From NCBI GenBank assembly GCA_902623395.1, contig CACNTN010000005.1:45580-109579 (forward strand): DNA of 64,000 nt, read 5' to 3'. Of the stretch, positions 10,077 through 21,003 are shown piece by piece; positions within the stretch are counted from its first letter, which is position 1; each line of letters starts with the position of its first letter. A model generated the notes under the pieces. It did no database searches and was not told where the DNA came from. It saw only the letters and a list, made by a program, of their open reading frames with translations. This DNA is from an uncultured Pelagibacteraceae bacterium. GTDB taxonomy: Bacteria > Pseudomonadota > Alphaproteobacteria > Pelagibacterales > Pelagibacteraceae. The position numbers and the translations under genes are program-made.

Positions 10077-11623
10077 TGATTGAAGTGTCTAATGCCGGTA
10101 AAAAGCATTTTTATTTTGGCTTTATTAGCAGCATCGATTAGCTCTTTATCTCTTATCGAACCTCCTGGTTGAACTATTATTTTAACACCAGCTTTAATTA
10201 GGGTATTCATACCGTCTGTAAAGGGAAAAAAAGCATCTGATGCAGCTACAGAATTTTTAATTTTTGAGGATTGAAACTGTAATGCTTTTTGAACTGCAAT
10301 TTTACAGCTATCCAATCGACTTGGCTGTCCAGCCCCGATGCCTATTGTTGAAAAACTATTACATAGCACTATTGCGTTTGATTTTACATATTTAGAAACA
10401 TTAAATGCAAATTTAATTTCATCTAATTCTCTCTTGTTTGGTTTTAATTTAGTTACACACCTTAATTTTTTTTTATCTATTGCTATATTATTTTTGGATT
10501 GAATTAAGAAAGATCCATCAAATGATTTAATTGTAGTTAGGTTTTTAGTTTTAAAGTTAGAAATATCAATAATTCGTAAGTTTTTTTTTCTTTTTAATAT
10601 TTTTAAAGAGTCTTTATCAAAACCTTTCGCAAGCAAAACTTCTACAAAATTTTTATTGACTTCAGAAGCAATTTTTTTGTTAACTCTATAATTGCAAGCA
10701 ATTACTCCGCCAAAAGCACTAATTGGATCTGATGCATAGGCATTTTTAAAGGAAATCAGAGGTACGCTATTTTCAGAAACCCCGCAAGGATTTGCATGTT
10801 TGATAATTACAGTACCCGATCTCTTCTTTAATGAACTTAAAACTTCTAATGATGCAAACATGTCATTGTAATTGTTATAACTAAGTTCTTTTCCGTGAAT
10901 TTGCTTAAATCCTAATTTTTCATCATCATAGTCATTTACATATATAGAGCTCTGTTGATGAGGATTTTCCCCATATCTTAATTTTTGAAACTTTCTTCCA
11001 AAGATTGTCTTTCTTTCTGGAAATTTAATTTTTAATTTTGTATTAAACCAATTTGCGATCATTGCATCATAATACGCCGTTAAACCAAATGCTTTGGAGG
11101 ACATCAGTTCTCTAAATTTTAAAGAGGTCTTACCTTTAAATTTTTCCAATTCTTTAATTAAGTTAATATAATCATTTCTATTCGTTATTATAGTTACATT
11201 CTTAAAATTTTTTGCAGCAGATCTAACCATAGTGGGGCCACCTATATCTATATTTTCAATTATTTTATTAGGGTTTTTTGTATTATTTACTATTTTTTGA
11301 AAAGGATAGAAGTTGACTATGATTAAATCTATTGCCGGAAAATTTTGTTTAGACATTTCGTTTTTATGTTTCTTATTTTGTCTGTCATGAAGAATGCCTG
11401 CATGTATTTTAGGATGTAATGTTTTTACTCTTCCATCTAGCATTTCTTTAAAACCTGTATATTTTGATAATTCTGTACAATTATATCCTAATTTTTTTAT
11501 AGATGCATAAGTGCCACCAGAACTAATTATATCGACATTAAATTTCTTTAAAGTTTTAAGTAGTAGAGCTAGATTTTCTTTATTTGAAACAGATATTAGA
11601 GCGTTTTTTACTTTCAAATTCAT
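10073..11623 (-). CDS. purH: Bifunctional AICAR formyltransferase/IMP cyclohydrolase
   Basis: ALISVSNKENLALL, DGRVKTLHPKIHAGILH, RYGENPHQQ, KHANPCGV. Confidence 0.97.
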   Translation of the reverse strand: MNLKVKNALISVSNKENLALLLKTLKKFNVDIISSGGTYASIKKLGYNCTELSKYTGFKEMLDGRVKTLHPKIHAGILHDRQNKKHKNEMSKQNFPAIDLIIVNFYPFQKIVNNTKNPNKIIENIDIGGPTMVRSAAKNFKNVTIITNRNDYINLIKELEKFKGKTSLKFRELMSSKAFGLTAYYDAMIANWFNTKLKIKFPERKTIFGRKFQKLRYGENPHQQSSIYVNDYDDEKLGFKQIHGKELSYNNYNDMFASLEVLSSLKKRSGTVIIKHANPCGVSENSVPLISFKNAYASDPISAFGGVIACNYRVNKKIASEVNKNFVEVLLAKGFDKDSLKILKRKKNLRIIDISNFKTKNLTTIKSFDGSFLIQSKNNIAIDKKKLRCVTKLKPNKRELDEIKFAFNVSKYVKSNAIVLCNSFSTIGIGAGQPSRLDSCKIAVQKALQFQSSKIKNSVAASDAFFPFTDGMNTLIKAGVKIIVQPGGSIRDKELIDAANKAKIKMLFTGIRHFNH

Positions 11624-11625
11624 TA

Positions 11626-13263
11626 CTAAATATTTTTTTTAATTTCCCAATTAAAAACTTTATTTTTATTAACTAAATTACCACTAATCGTTATACAAGC
11701 ACTATCTAATATTTTTTTTTCTCCTAAAAATATACTTTTTTCAATCTCTAAATTTTCATCATTAATAGTAAAGATAAGAGATTTATTTTTAGAAACTTGA
11801 ATTAAAGCACTATTACCACTCATGGTTTTAACCACACTTAGCCCAGGGTTAACATGAAATCTAAAAGCATATCTTATTGGATACCCGTCTTTTGCTTTAA
11901 AGATATGATCTATACCTTTTAGATAATTATTTTCTTTATCCAAGTATATTTCTCTTTTGTGTGTACACCCGAATTTTTTTTCGTATCCATTGTTAGATGC
12001 TGAACATCCTATAAGGTTACTTTCATTAATAGAGGAAATGTCAAAAAATTTAAAACTATTTTGGATTGAGTTTCCAAAAATTTTACTAATCACCTTATTT
12101 TTCTCAAATTTTGTGATCGAGGTATCATTAATTGTTAAGGTTGACTGACACGCAGTAAGCCTACTAATTAATTCTACCTTTTTTGAAATTTGGCAACCAA
12201 AACCAGAGTTAGTTATTATTTTTATTCCATCCAAAAAATACTCAAAAGATAAAGGACCTGATTGATAAGACTTTGAAAACTTCTTTATGGGCGGTTTTTC
12301 AATATCTAAAAGTAAAAAATGATTTTTATGTTTTATTTTAAATAATCCACCTAAGATATTACTTTTTACGCTTGGCTTAAATTCATCCAAGTATTTTTTA
12401 ATTTGATCTAAATTAAGAGTAGTGGCTCCGTTAAATAAAGGTAGCTGATTATTGGGTGTTTTAATAAAATGAATGCAATTAAGATTTTTTTCAATAATAT
12501 CCTCCAAAAATTCTGGAATATATTTTTGGCTATCTTTTATTACCTCTCTACAGAAAATGAAATATTTGAAGAAAAAAAATAAATCATTGGGATTTCGTGA
12601 AAATGGAAAACCATTACTATCAAAAAAAATTTTTACAATTGTTTCTAACTCTTTAATTCCAATATCATAATTTTCCTCATATTCTTTAAAAACAAGACCG
12701 GTTAAAATAATAGCAGTTAAAATTTCTACTTTTTTATTAAGATTCTTTTCAAATCTTATATTTCTTTTTAAGTGATTAGTTTGATTAATAATGCAACTCA
12801 AAAAATTTTTTCTAAAATCAAAAGTGCTATTATTTAATATAATATCAATATTCAAAATCCAACTTATTATTCTTGCACTTAAAGTTGATGTCTCCCATAT
12901 TCTTTGCCTGTATTTTGAATTTTTTAACATCCATACATAAATAATCTTTTTTAATTTTGTATGATCGGTCTTCCTATCAATTAGGTTTAGCCAAAAAAAA
13001 TTATGCATTTGCTCGGTTTCTATTTTTTGGTCTTCAATCCAAAAAATATTTGGATCAATTTCATTAATTTTAAATGACTGTTTAGTGTAAGAAGTGATAA
13101 TTGATAGTAAAAAAGGATTTGGATTATAGTAAACTTGTTGGGGTGTTTTAGTTTCTAGAGATTTATTATAATTTTTAGATGAGAAATAAATTTTCTTAAA
13201 AAATTTAATTAAAGTTATTTGACATGCAATCAAATAAAAATAGACACTTTTCAGTCCGAACAT
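11626..13263 (-). CDS. Heparinase II/III family protein
   Basis: Located between purH and rpe as in other alphaproteobacteria; LLDIEKPPIKKFSKSYQSGPLSFEYFLDGIKIITNSGFG resembles the heparinase II/III-like region. Confidence 0.8.
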   Translation of the reverse strand: MFGLKSVYFYLIACQITLIKFFKKIYFSSKNYNKSLETKTPQQVYYNPNPFLLSIITSYTKQSFKINEIDPNIFWIEDQKIETEQMHNFFWLNLIDRKTDHTKLKKIIYVWMLKNSKYRQRIWETSTLSARIISWILNIDIILNNSTFDFRKNFLSCIINQTNHLKRNIRFEKNLNKKVEILTAIILTGLVFKEYEENYDIGIKELETIVKIFFDSNGFPFSRNPNDLFFFFKYFIFCREVIKDSQKYIPEFLEDIIEKNLNCIHFIKTPNNQLPLFNGATTLNLDQIKKYLDEFKPSVKSNILGGLFKIKHKNHFLLLDIEKPPIKKFSKSYQSGPLSFEYFLDGIKIITNSGFGCQISKKVELISRLTACQSTLTINDTSITKFEKNKVISKIFGNSIQNSFKFFDISSINESNLIGCSASNNGYEKKFGCTHKREIYLDKENNYLKGIDHIFKAKDGYPIRYAFRFHVNPGLSVVKTMSGNSALIQVSKNKSLIFTINDENLEIEKSIFLGEKKILDSACITISGNLVNKNKVFNWEIKKNI

Positions 13264-13266
13264 CTA

Positions 13267-13929
13267 TTAATTATTTCTTAATATTTCTATATTTTTTTTA
13301 AGGTCACCCTTATTTTCCTTAAAGATAGTAGACCCCGACACAATTATATTTGCACCTGCATCTTTTACTTTGGAACAATTTTCAAAATTAATTCCTCCAT
13401 CTATTTCTACGTCCACGTTCAATTTTTTTTCATTTATTAAATTTCTAACTTTTTTTGTTTTATCTAAAATTTCAGGCATAAATTTTTGACCGCCAAAACC
13501 AGGTTCTACACTCATAATCAGAACTAAATCAATTTCGCTAATATAGTCTTCTATTAAATTTATCTTAGATTTCGGCTTGAGAGAAATACCAACTCTTTTA
13601 TTTTGTTCTCTTATTAGCTTAATAGTGTTCGAGACATTTGGGGTTGCTTCAGGATGAAAAGTAATAATATCTGCTCCAGCATCAGCAAAATCTTTTATAA
13701 AATTATCTACCGGCGAAATCATTAAATGAACATCAAATGTTTTTTTTGTAAGGGGTCTAAGTTTTTTTATTACTTCTGGTCCAATAGTTAAATTAGGTAC
13801 AAAATGACCATCCATTACGTCAATGTGAATGTAATCTGCGCCAGCTTTTTCTAATGAAACTACTTCATCACCTAATTTGCTAAAGTCTGCTGACAAAATA
13901 GAAGGTGATATTTTTATCAAGTCACTCAT
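13267..13929 (-). CDS. rpe: Ribulose-phosphate 3-epimerase
   Basis: ISPSILSADFSKLGDEV, HIDVMDGHFVPNLTIGP, MSVEPGFGGQKF. Confidence 0.97.
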   Translation of the reverse strand: MSDLIKISPSILSADFSKLGDEVVSLEKAGADYIHIDVMDGHFVPNLTIGPEVIKKLRPLTKKTFDVHLMISPVDNFIKDFADAGADIITFHPEATPNVSNTIKLIREQNKRVGISLKPKSKINLIEDYISEIDLVLIMSVEPGFGGQKFMPEILDKTKKVRNLINEKKLNVDVEIDGGINFENCSKVKDAGANIIVSGSTIFKENKGDLKKNIEILRNN

Positions 13930-13976
13930 ATTCTGTTTATATTTTAAACTGAAACTTTGTCAAAAAAATTAAAAGG

Positions 13977-14312
13977 TTAGTTGAATAACTGATAAAGCTG
14001 TCTTGAAAAATCACTTTCCAGTGGAAATGCTAACATTCCCCATACGTCGTAACCTAAAATATAAGGCATTGCATAGAATCTGAATAAATAAAAAAACCAT
14101 GCAACGTATAAAGCAATAAATGGACCAAAAAGAAAACTTGGAGTAATGAATTTGAATAAATTAATAATAGGGTTGGTATATTTTACAAAAACTCTCATGA
14201 AGAAAAATGTTGAGTCTTCCCTTTGAAAAATGTTCATGAATGCTCGACCTATTAAAGTCCACATAATTGTTCCTAGTACGTAATCTAAAACTATTGCCCA
14301 AGTAGGTATCAT
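13977..14312 (-). CDS. Conserved hypothetical membrane protein
   Basis: 111-aa ORF with hydrophobic segments; no confident family. Confidence 0.6.
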   Translation of the reverse strand: MIPTWAIVLDYVLGTIMWTLIGRAFMNIFQREDSTFFFMRVFVKYTNPIINLFKFITPSFLFGPFIALYVAWFFYLFRFYAMPYILGYDVWGMLAFPLESDFSRQLYQLFN

Positions 14313-14342
14313 ATTTATAAAGTACCATGATTTAGGTAAAAA

Positions 14343-14369
14343 AAAAGGGGCGAAAAATTCGCCCCTTTT
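14343..14369 (-). terminator. Rho-independent terminator downstream of actP
   Basis: AAAAGGGGCGAA-TTT-TTCGCCCCTTTT perfect inverted repeat followed by a T run on the minus strand. Confidence 0.85.
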
Positions 14370-14388
14370 AATTCTAAATAATTATTTT

Positions 14389-16245
14389 TTAGTGTTGCTT
14401 ACCAAGAATAGCCTTACCTGTAGGTATTCTTGTATCGTCTACCATTTTTTGAGTAGCTGGACTTGGTTCTTTAGTCATTAAACTGACTACCACCATTACA
14501 ACTAAACAAATTGGTGCACCAATTAAACCAAATCTTAAGTGGTCAATACCTAAGAATGGTTCATTTACTCCACCGAAAATTGGCACTGAGAATTTTGGAT
14601 ATACCCACAATAAGTAGAATAATCCTGACAAAATTCCAGTTACAATTCCAGCGATTGCACCAGCTCTAGTAGCTCTCTTCCACCATACACCAAGTACAAG
14701 TGGGAAGAATAAGCCTGACATTGCAAAGTCGAATGCCCAAGCTACAGAACCTAAGATACTTGTTAACCTAAATGAGGCTATATAAGCACCAGCGGCTCCG
14801 ATTAATACTAGAAGTACACGAGCAACTAAAAGTCTTTTAGCTGTATCAGCTTTTGGATCTATGATTTTGTAGTAAATATCATGAGATAAAGCATTTGATA
14901 TCGCTAACACAAGACCGTCAGCAGTTGACATGGCAGCAGCCATACCACCAGCAAATACAAGTCCAGAGATTACAAACGGTAGTCCCGCTACTTCTGGAGT
15001 AGCTAATACTACAACGTCACCTCTCATGAACCATTCGTTCAACTGAAGTATACCGTCACCATTAAAGTCTGCGATAAATACTTGTTTAACTTCAGACCAT
15101 CTTTGTACCCATTCTATTGACTGAACTTCAGAAATAGATTTTCCGATAATTCCAGTAGGTAGATTTGGATCCATCAATGCCAACTTAGACAATGTCGCTA
15201 ACATAGGCGCTGAAGAGTAAAGTAAGAAAATAAAGAATAGCGACCAAGCTACTGATTTTCTTGCTGCTCTTACTGTAGGAGTTGTAAAGTATCTCATTAA
15301 GATATGAGGTAACGATGCAGTTCCCACCATCATACAAATCGCTAACGATAAGTATTTCCAGACAGCCATTCCACCTTCAGGTACTCCAGAGTGAGATCCA
15401 GAGATATATTTCAATCCTCCTGGTACCCCAGCTGCTTTCATATCCGCGGCACTGTTTTTAACTAGTCCAAATTGTTGTTCAAGTTCACCAAGTCTTGCAA
15501 CCTCGTCACCTAACATTAAGTGCGGGAATACGCCCCCACCAACTTTATTACTAATCCAGAAAACTGGTATTAGATAAGCAACGATTAATACAATGTACTG
15601 AGCAACCTGAGTCCAAGTTACAGCTCTCATTCCTCCAAGCATTGAACAGATAAGAATACTTATTAATCCTACCCATACACCTGCTTCGAACGGAATACCA
15701 AGAGCTCTAGAAGCAATTGTACCCGTAGCGTTAATTTGTGCAGTTACGTAAGTAAATGATGCTATGAAAAGCACGAATACCGAGCAAGCTCTTACGAGAT
15801 TACCGCCGTATCGTGTTCCAATGAAATCAGGAACTGTGTAACATCCAAATTTTCTTAGGTACGGAGCCATTAAAGTTGCAACAAGTACATAACCACCTGT
15901 CCAACCAACTAAGAAGGCCATATAAGTATAACCACCAAAGTAAACTCCACCCGCTAAGGCTACGAATGATGCACCTGACATCCAGTCAGCTGCAGTTGCC
16001 ATTCCGTTAAATACGGTTGGCACTTGTCTTCCTGCAACATAGTAGGCATCTACTTGTATGGTTCTTGATAAATAACCGATTAAGGCATAAATCAATACCG
16101 TGAATGCTACAAACATCACTCCGATGTTTTTAGCAGACACACCAGCTTGTTCCGCAATAGCCATCAATATGATGAATACTAAGAAACCACCTGTGTAGGT
16201 CCCGTATATTTTAGGAAGGTTTTTTATAAAATCTCCTTTAAACAT
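14389..16245 (-). CDS. actP: Sodium:solute symporter, acetate permease (ActP) type
   Basis: DAYYVAGRQVPTVFNGMATAADWMSGASF, GMAAAMSTADGLVLAISNALSHD; paired with DUF4212. Confidence 0.88.
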   Translation of the reverse strand: MFKGDFIKNLPKIYGTYTGGFLVFIILMAIAEQAGVSAKNIGVMFVAFTVLIYALIGYLSRTIQVDAYYVAGRQVPTVFNGMATAADWMSGASFVALAGGVYFGGYTYMAFLVGWTGGYVLVATLMAPYLRKFGCYTVPDFIGTRYGGNLVRACSVFVLFIASFTYVTAQINATGTIASRALGIPFEAGVWVGLISILICSMLGGMRAVTWTQVAQYIVLIVAYLIPVFWISNKVGGGVFPHLMLGDEVARLGELEQQFGLVKNSAADMKAAGVPGGLKYISGSHSGVPEGGMAVWKYLSLAICMMVGTASLPHILMRYFTTPTVRAARKSVAWSLFFIFLLYSSAPMLATLSKLALMDPNLPTGIIGKSISEVQSIEWVQRWSEVKQVFIADFNGDGILQLNEWFMRGDVVVLATPEVAGLPFVISGLVFAGGMAAAMSTADGLVLAISNALSHDIYYKIIDPKADTAKRLLVARVLLVLIGAAGAYIASFRLTSILGSVAWAFDFAMSGLFFPLVLGVWWKRATRAGAIAGIVTGILSGLFYLLWVYPKFSVPIFGGVNEPFLGIDHLRFGLIGAPICLVVMVVVSLMTKEPSPATQKMVDDTRIPTGKAILGKQH

Positions 16246-16502
16246 TAGTCATCCTCTCTTTCTGAGAAACCATGTTCTTCGTCGATTTTTTCTTGTTTAT
16301 TTGCAGTCCAAAACAAAATTATCACGAAGGCAAGAAGCGAACCTTGCGCAGTCATGTAATATGCTAATGGATAGCCAAGAAAAGACATCGTGTTCAGTTC
16401 AGAACCGAACATGAAGATCACTAATGAGAAGAAAGCCCAAAGAACCAATGTTACTATCATATGGTTTTTGGTCTTATTCCAATATGCGTCTTTATTTGAC
16501 AT
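16245..16502 (-). CDS. DUF4212 family membrane protein (symporter small subunit)
   Basis: AYWNKTKNHMIVTLVLWAFFSLVIFMFG...PLAYYMTAQGSLLAFVIILFW; overlaps the symporter gene start. Confidence 0.9.
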   Translation of the reverse strand: MSNKDAYWNKTKNHMIVTLVLWAFFSLVIFMFGSELNTMSFLGYPLAYYMTAQGSLLAFVIILFWTANKQEKIDEEHGFSEREDD

Positions 16503-16698
16503 ATTTCCCCCTATTATTTTTTAACTTTTTACGTAAAAAGTATTATTAGTTGTCGGAAGCTTACCCATTATGAGTTTAATTTAAAGAGAAAAAAGGACCC
16601 TAAAACCAATTTGAAATGCTATAATCTCAATAAAATAAGGGTTTTTAAAATACAACGTGAAATTGAATCTTAAAAAATTGATAATTATTATCAAAACC

Positions 16699-17286
16699 AT
16701 GAGGGAGTATTTATTTCCCATCGAAAAAGTAACTAGTTACTTTAAGAGCATTAATTCAAAGGAAGATCTTCAAAAATTTATTCAACAAAGATCTGCTCAT
16801 GTAACACAGAACACACTTTACGGTTATTTAAAAACAAGAATGGGACATAAGTTTACTGTGATGGTTGATGACGAAGTTTTTTCAAAATCAATTAATATTG
16901 CAAAGTGGAACATTTACATGATTGCAATTGCCGACTGTGCTTTTTACACTTTTTCTTACTTAATAAGTGAAAAAAACTTAAAAGAGAATGATTGTAAAAA
17001 GATTTATTTAGATATTATAGAAAAAGAAAAAGCAAATGGTTTAAGTAATGAGGTACATCTAAAAGCAAAGAAAGAATTTTTAAATCGATACGAAAAAATA
17101 GATTTTCAAAAATATTATCTAGATAATCCATTTAAAGAAAGTTGTATGGCACTATATAATTGGGCGCCTATTGCAGATGAATTAAAGATTTTAGATAAAG
17201 AAATAGTTTTAAACTCAATGAGATTAAAATGGAATTTAAAAATAGATGAATTTAAAAATTTAACAAAAAATTTAAATTTTAATTAA
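16699..17286 (+). CDS. Conserved hypothetical protein
   Basis: Full-length ORF with motif [23 protein letters not shown]; likely start at the internal Met (16699), track ORF starts at 16657. Confidence 0.6.
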   Translation: MREYLFPIEKVTSYFKSINSKEDLQKFIQQRSAHVTQNTLYGYLKTRMGHKFTVMVDDEVFSKSINIAKWNIYMIAIADCAFYTFSYLISEKNLKENDCKKIYLDIIEKEKANGLSNEVHLKAKKEFLNRYEKIDFQKYYLDNPFKESCMALYNWAPIADELKILDKEIVLNSMRLKWNLKIDEFKNLTKNLNFN

Positions 17287-19439
17287 TCTCTATTTTGCCT
17301 ATTCTCCACAAGCGAAGTTACAACACTTGGATCAGCTAAAGTTGTAGTGTCCCCGAGATTATCTGGTTCATTAGCTGCAATTTTTCTCAAAATTCTTCTC
17401 ATGATTTTACCAGATCGTGTTTTTGGCAATCCTGGTGCAAATTGAATTACGTCAGGGTAACAAATTGGACCAATCTGTTTTCTTACCCATTGTTTAAGAT
17501 CTCTTTCTAAATCACCAGTAGGTTTCTCTTCAGCGTTTAGTGTAACATAACAATACAAACCGTTACCTTTAATACTATGAGGAAAACCAACTACAGCAGC
17601 TTCAGCTACTTTGGGATGAGCAACAAATGCACTTTCTATCTCTGCGGTACCAAGATTGTGACCTGATACAATAATTACATCGTCTACTCTTCCCGTTATC
17701 CAATAGTAACCATCTTTATCTCTTCTGCATCCGTCACCGGTAAAATATTTACCATCAAATTGAGAAAAGTAAGTATCTATAAATCTTTGATGATCACCAT
17801 ACACAGTTCTCATCTGTCCTGGCCAAGAGCTAGCCATACATAATCTTCCTTGACCCTCTCCTTTAATTATTTTTCCATCTTTGTCTACTAGCACGGGTTT
17901 AATTCCGTAAAATGGTTTAGTTGCTGAACCCGGTTTTAAATCAATAGCACCCGGTTGAGGAGCGATTAGTATTCCACCTGTCTCTGTTTGCCACCAGGTA
18001 TCAACTATTGGACATCTAGAGTCACCCACTGTTTTGTAATACCACATCCAAGCCTCAGGATTTATTGGTTCACCAACTGTGCCCAAAAGTTTTAAAGATT
18101 TTCTGCTTGTTTTTTTAACTGGTCCATCTCCTTCTCTCATCAAAGCACGAATAGCAGTAGGAGCAGTATAAAAAGTGTTAACTTTATATTTATCTACGAT
18201 TTGCCACCATCTTGAGTTATCAGGATAATTTGGAACTCCTTCAAACATAATTGTAGTTGCGCCATTAGCTAGTGGACCATAAATAATATAACTGTGACCA
18301 GTCACCCAACCAATATCTGCAGTGCACCAATAAATATCGTTAGGTTTATAATCAAAAATATATTGATGAGTCATTGAGGCATAAACCATGTAACCACCTG
18401 TTGTATGTAAAACTCCTTTTGGCTTACCAGTGGAACCAGAAGTATAAAGAATAAATAATGGATCTTCAGCACTCATTTCTTCAGGATCGCATTTTGTTGG
18501 AACAGAAGAAATTAGTTTCTTGTATGAAACATCTCTTTCTTCATTCCAATTAACTTGATTACCTGTTCTCTCAACTACAACACACTTCTTAACATTTGGG
18601 CATTGATCTAAAGCTTCATCTGCTATTTTTTTAAGAGGAATAATTTTTCCACCTCTTACGCCTTCATCTGCAGTAATTAAATATTCTGACTCGCAATCTG
18701 TGATCCTAGTAGCAATCGAGTCAGGCGAGAAACCTCCGAAAATAATTGAGTGGACAGCACCTATTCGCGCACAAGCCAACATGATATAAGCCAGTTCAGG
18801 TATCATTGTTAAGTAAATTGTAACCCGATCACCTTTTTGAACTCCAAGACTCTTTAAACCATTTGCTGCTTTACAAACATTTTGATGAAGCTCTCTGTAA
18901 GATATTTTTTTGGTATCAGCCGGATCATCGCCTACCCAAATTATAGCAGTTTTACTTGGATTTTTTTTAAGATGTCTATCAATACAATTGGCTGAAGCGT
19001 TTAGTGTTCCATCGTAAAACCATTTAATTTTTACTTCTTCTTTACTATATTTAACATCTTTAATTTTTGAATATTTTTTAATCCAAGTAATTCTTTTTCC
19101 CTCTTTGGCCCAAAATTTATCATTCTCTTTGATTGAAAGTTTATATTTCTTTTTATATTTAGATTCATTTACATATGCATGATTTGCCCAACTATCTGAA
19201 ACTTTTATTAATGATTTTCCATCACCATCCTCAAGCAGCTTTGGTGCTTTAAAATTAAATTTTCTAGGTTTTGCTTTTCTAGATTTGAATTTAGATTTTT
19301 TTCTTTTTTTTGATTTCGATTTTTTTGTTTTTTTTACTTTTCTATACTTCTTTCTAGATCTAATAATTTTTTTAGACTTCTTTCTTCTAGCCTTTTTTGT
19401 CTTTTTTGATTTTTTTTTCTTTTTTTTTCTCTTAGCCAC
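17283..19439 (-). CDS. acs: Acetyl-CoA synthetase with long polybasic N-terminal extension (GTG start)
   Basis: Canonical core [61 protein letters not shown]; preceded by [24 protein letters not shown]...; AGGAG 5 nt before GTG at 19439. Confidence 0.95.
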   Translation of the reverse strand: MAKRKKKKKKSKKTKKARRKKSKKIIRSRKKYRKVKKTKKSKSKKRKKSKFKSRKAKPRKFNFKAPKLLEDGDGKSLIKVSDSWANHAYVNESKYKKKYKLSIKENDKFWAKEGKRITWIKKYSKIKDVKYSKEEVKIKWFYDGTLNASANCIDRHLKKNPSKTAIIWVGDDPADTKKISYRELHQNVCKAANGLKSLGVQKGDRVTIYLTMIPELAYIMLACARIGAVHSIIFGGFSPDSIATRITDCESEYLITADEGVRGGKIIPLKKIADEALDQCPNVKKCVVVERTGNQVNWNEERDVSYKKLISSVPTKCDPEEMSAEDPLFILYTSGSTGKPKGVLHTTGGYMVYASMTHQYIFDYKPNDIYWCTADIGWVTGHSYIIYGPLANGATTIMFEGVPNYPDNSRWWQIVDKYKVNTFYTAPTAIRALMREGDGPVKKTSRKSLKLLGTVGEPINPEAWMWYYKTVGDSRCPIVDTWWQTETGGILIAPQPGAIDLKPGSATKPFYGIKPVLVDKDGKIIKGEGQGRLCMASSWPGQMRTVYGDHQRFIDTYFSQFDGKYFTGDGCRRDKDGYYWITGRVDDVIIVSGHNLGTAEIESAFVAHPKVAEAAVVGFPHSIKGNGLYCYVTLNAEEKPTGDLERDLKQWVRKQIGPICYPDVIQFAPGLPKTRSGKIMRRILRKIAANEPDNLGDTTTLADPSVVTSLVENRQNRD

Positions 19440-19447
19440 AATTTCTC

Positions 19448-19870
19448 CTACTTGGGATTTATCTTACCCATCTTATAAATAATTTTCCAGCTTTTAAAGT
19501 CAATTGGCATTACCGATAACCTGCTCTGCTTGATTAGTGGTAAATGGGAAATAGTCTTTGTTTTTTTTATTTTTTCGAGTGTTACAGGGCATTTTAGAAG
19601 CTCGTGGAACCTAACCTGGACGGCTACAAATCTTTTTTTTTTATCGGTTTTATCAATAAACGCCTCTTTAATTACTTTTACAATACCCACAATTTCTTTT
19701 CCAATATTTGAATGATAAAAAAAGCATAGATCACCCATTTTCATTGCTTTTAAATTATTAGCTGCCTGATAATTTCTAACTCCATCCCAAGCTACTCCTT
19801 TTTTACCAGCTTTCCTTTGCTGCTCTATTGACCAAACATCAGGCTCCGATTTCATTAACCAATATTGCAT
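19448..19870 (-). CDS. EVE domain-containing protein
   Basis: [16 protein letters not shown]...[28 protein letters not shown]. Confidence 0.93.
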   Translation of the reverse strand: MQYWLMKSEPDVWSIEQQRKAGKKGVAWDGVRNYQAANNLKAMKMGDLCFFYHSNIGKEIVGIVKVIKEAFIDKTDKKKRFVAVQVRFHELLKCPVTLEKIKKTKTISHLPLIKQSRLSVMPIDFKSWKIIYKMGKINPK

Positions 19871-20946
19871 TATAATTTTAATCCAGGTCCCTTCATGTAC
19901 GGAGCGTTTTCATCAAGAGGCCATCTTGATTTTGCGGATACTGTGATATCATCTATCATATTTTTTTTAAATCTTTGTATACCTGCCCAAGCGATCATAG
20001 CAGCGTTATCACCACAAAACTTTAGATCTGGGTAAATAGTTTCAAAGTTTATTTCATTTGATAAAGTTGATAAATTTTTTCTTATTGTCTCGTTAGCCGC
20101 AACACCACCAGCTACTATTAATTGAAAATTTTCTTTTTTTGTTTTCTCTCTAAACATTTGAGCAGCAATTTTAGTTTTTTTGTAAAGTATTTTATTAATC
20201 GTATTTTGAAAAGAGGCAGCTAAATTATATTTCATTTTACCTTCTCCGTTAATTTTTTTTGACTCCCTTAGCACTGCTGTTTTAAGACCAGCAAAGGATA
20301 AGTTACAACCTGCTTTATTTATAATTGGTTCAGGGAGTTTAAAAAAGTTTTTGTCACCTAATTTTGCAAATTTTTCAACACTTGGTCCACCTGGATAGCC
20401 TAGATCCAGCATCTTAGCTGTTTTATCAAATGCTTCACCCAAAGCGTCATCGATTGTTGTTCCTAATTGTTCATATTCATTAACATCTTTAACTATTAAA
20501 AATTGAGTATGACCTCCTGAAATTAATAATAATAAATAAGGAAATTTTATTTTTTTTTCTAAGCCAGGACTTAACGCATGTCCTTCCAAATGATTCACTC
20601 CAATAAAAGGTTTATTAGAAAATGCGGCGATTGATTTTCCAATATTTAAACCAACAGTTAAACAAACGATCAAACCTGGACCAGCAGTTGCCGCAACACC
20701 ATCTAATTCATCAATAGAAATTTTACTTTCCTTTAAAGCTGTATCAATAATGTACTCAATATTTTCAAGGTGAGCTCTAGCAGCCAATTCAGGTACAACA
20801 CCACCAAATTTCTTATGTTCTTCAATCTGACTTGAAACTATATTGGATAAGACGTCCGCAGTTCCTTTGTCATTTTCCCTTATAACTGCAGCAGCCGTTT
20901 CATCGCAACTGGTTTCAATTCCAAGAAAAGTTATTTTTTTTGCCAT
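19870..20946 (-). CDS. tsaD: tRNA N6-adenosine threonylcarbamoyltransferase
   Basis: FLGIETSCDETAAAVI, GVNHLEGHALSP, LISGGHTQFL, VAGGVAAN. Confidence 0.97.
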   Translation of the reverse strand: MAKKITFLGIETSCDETAAAVIRENDKGTADVLSNIVSSQIEEHKKFGGVVPELAARAHLENIEYIIDTALKESKISIDELDGVAATAGPGLIVCLTVGLNIGKSIAAFSNKPFIGVNHLEGHALSPGLEKKIKFPYLLLLISGGHTQFLIVKDVNEYEQLGTTIDDALGEAFDKTAKMLDLGYPGGPSVEKFAKLGDKNFFKLPEPIINKAGCNLSFAGLKTAVLRESKKINGEGKMKYNLAASFQNTINKILYKKTKIAAQMFREKTKKENFQLIVAGGVAANETIRKNLSTLSNEINFETIYPDLKFCGDNAAMIAWAGIQRFKKNMIDDITVSAKSRWPLDENAPYMKGPGLKL

Positions 20947-21003
20947 TATATGTCCAATTATTTAAATAGTATAATTTAGATCTTTCAAATATATAATCAA
21001 TTT

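Noticed and set aside
11626-13263. Heparinase-like gene as an accessory island gene
   Set aside because: rpe-heparinase II/III-purH adjacency is a common alphaproteobacterial arrangement, so not treated as unusual.
19285-19482. Plus-strand Phe/Asp-rich ORF ([13 protein letters not shown]...)
   Set aside because: Antisense to the poly-Lys tail of acs; low-complexity artefact.
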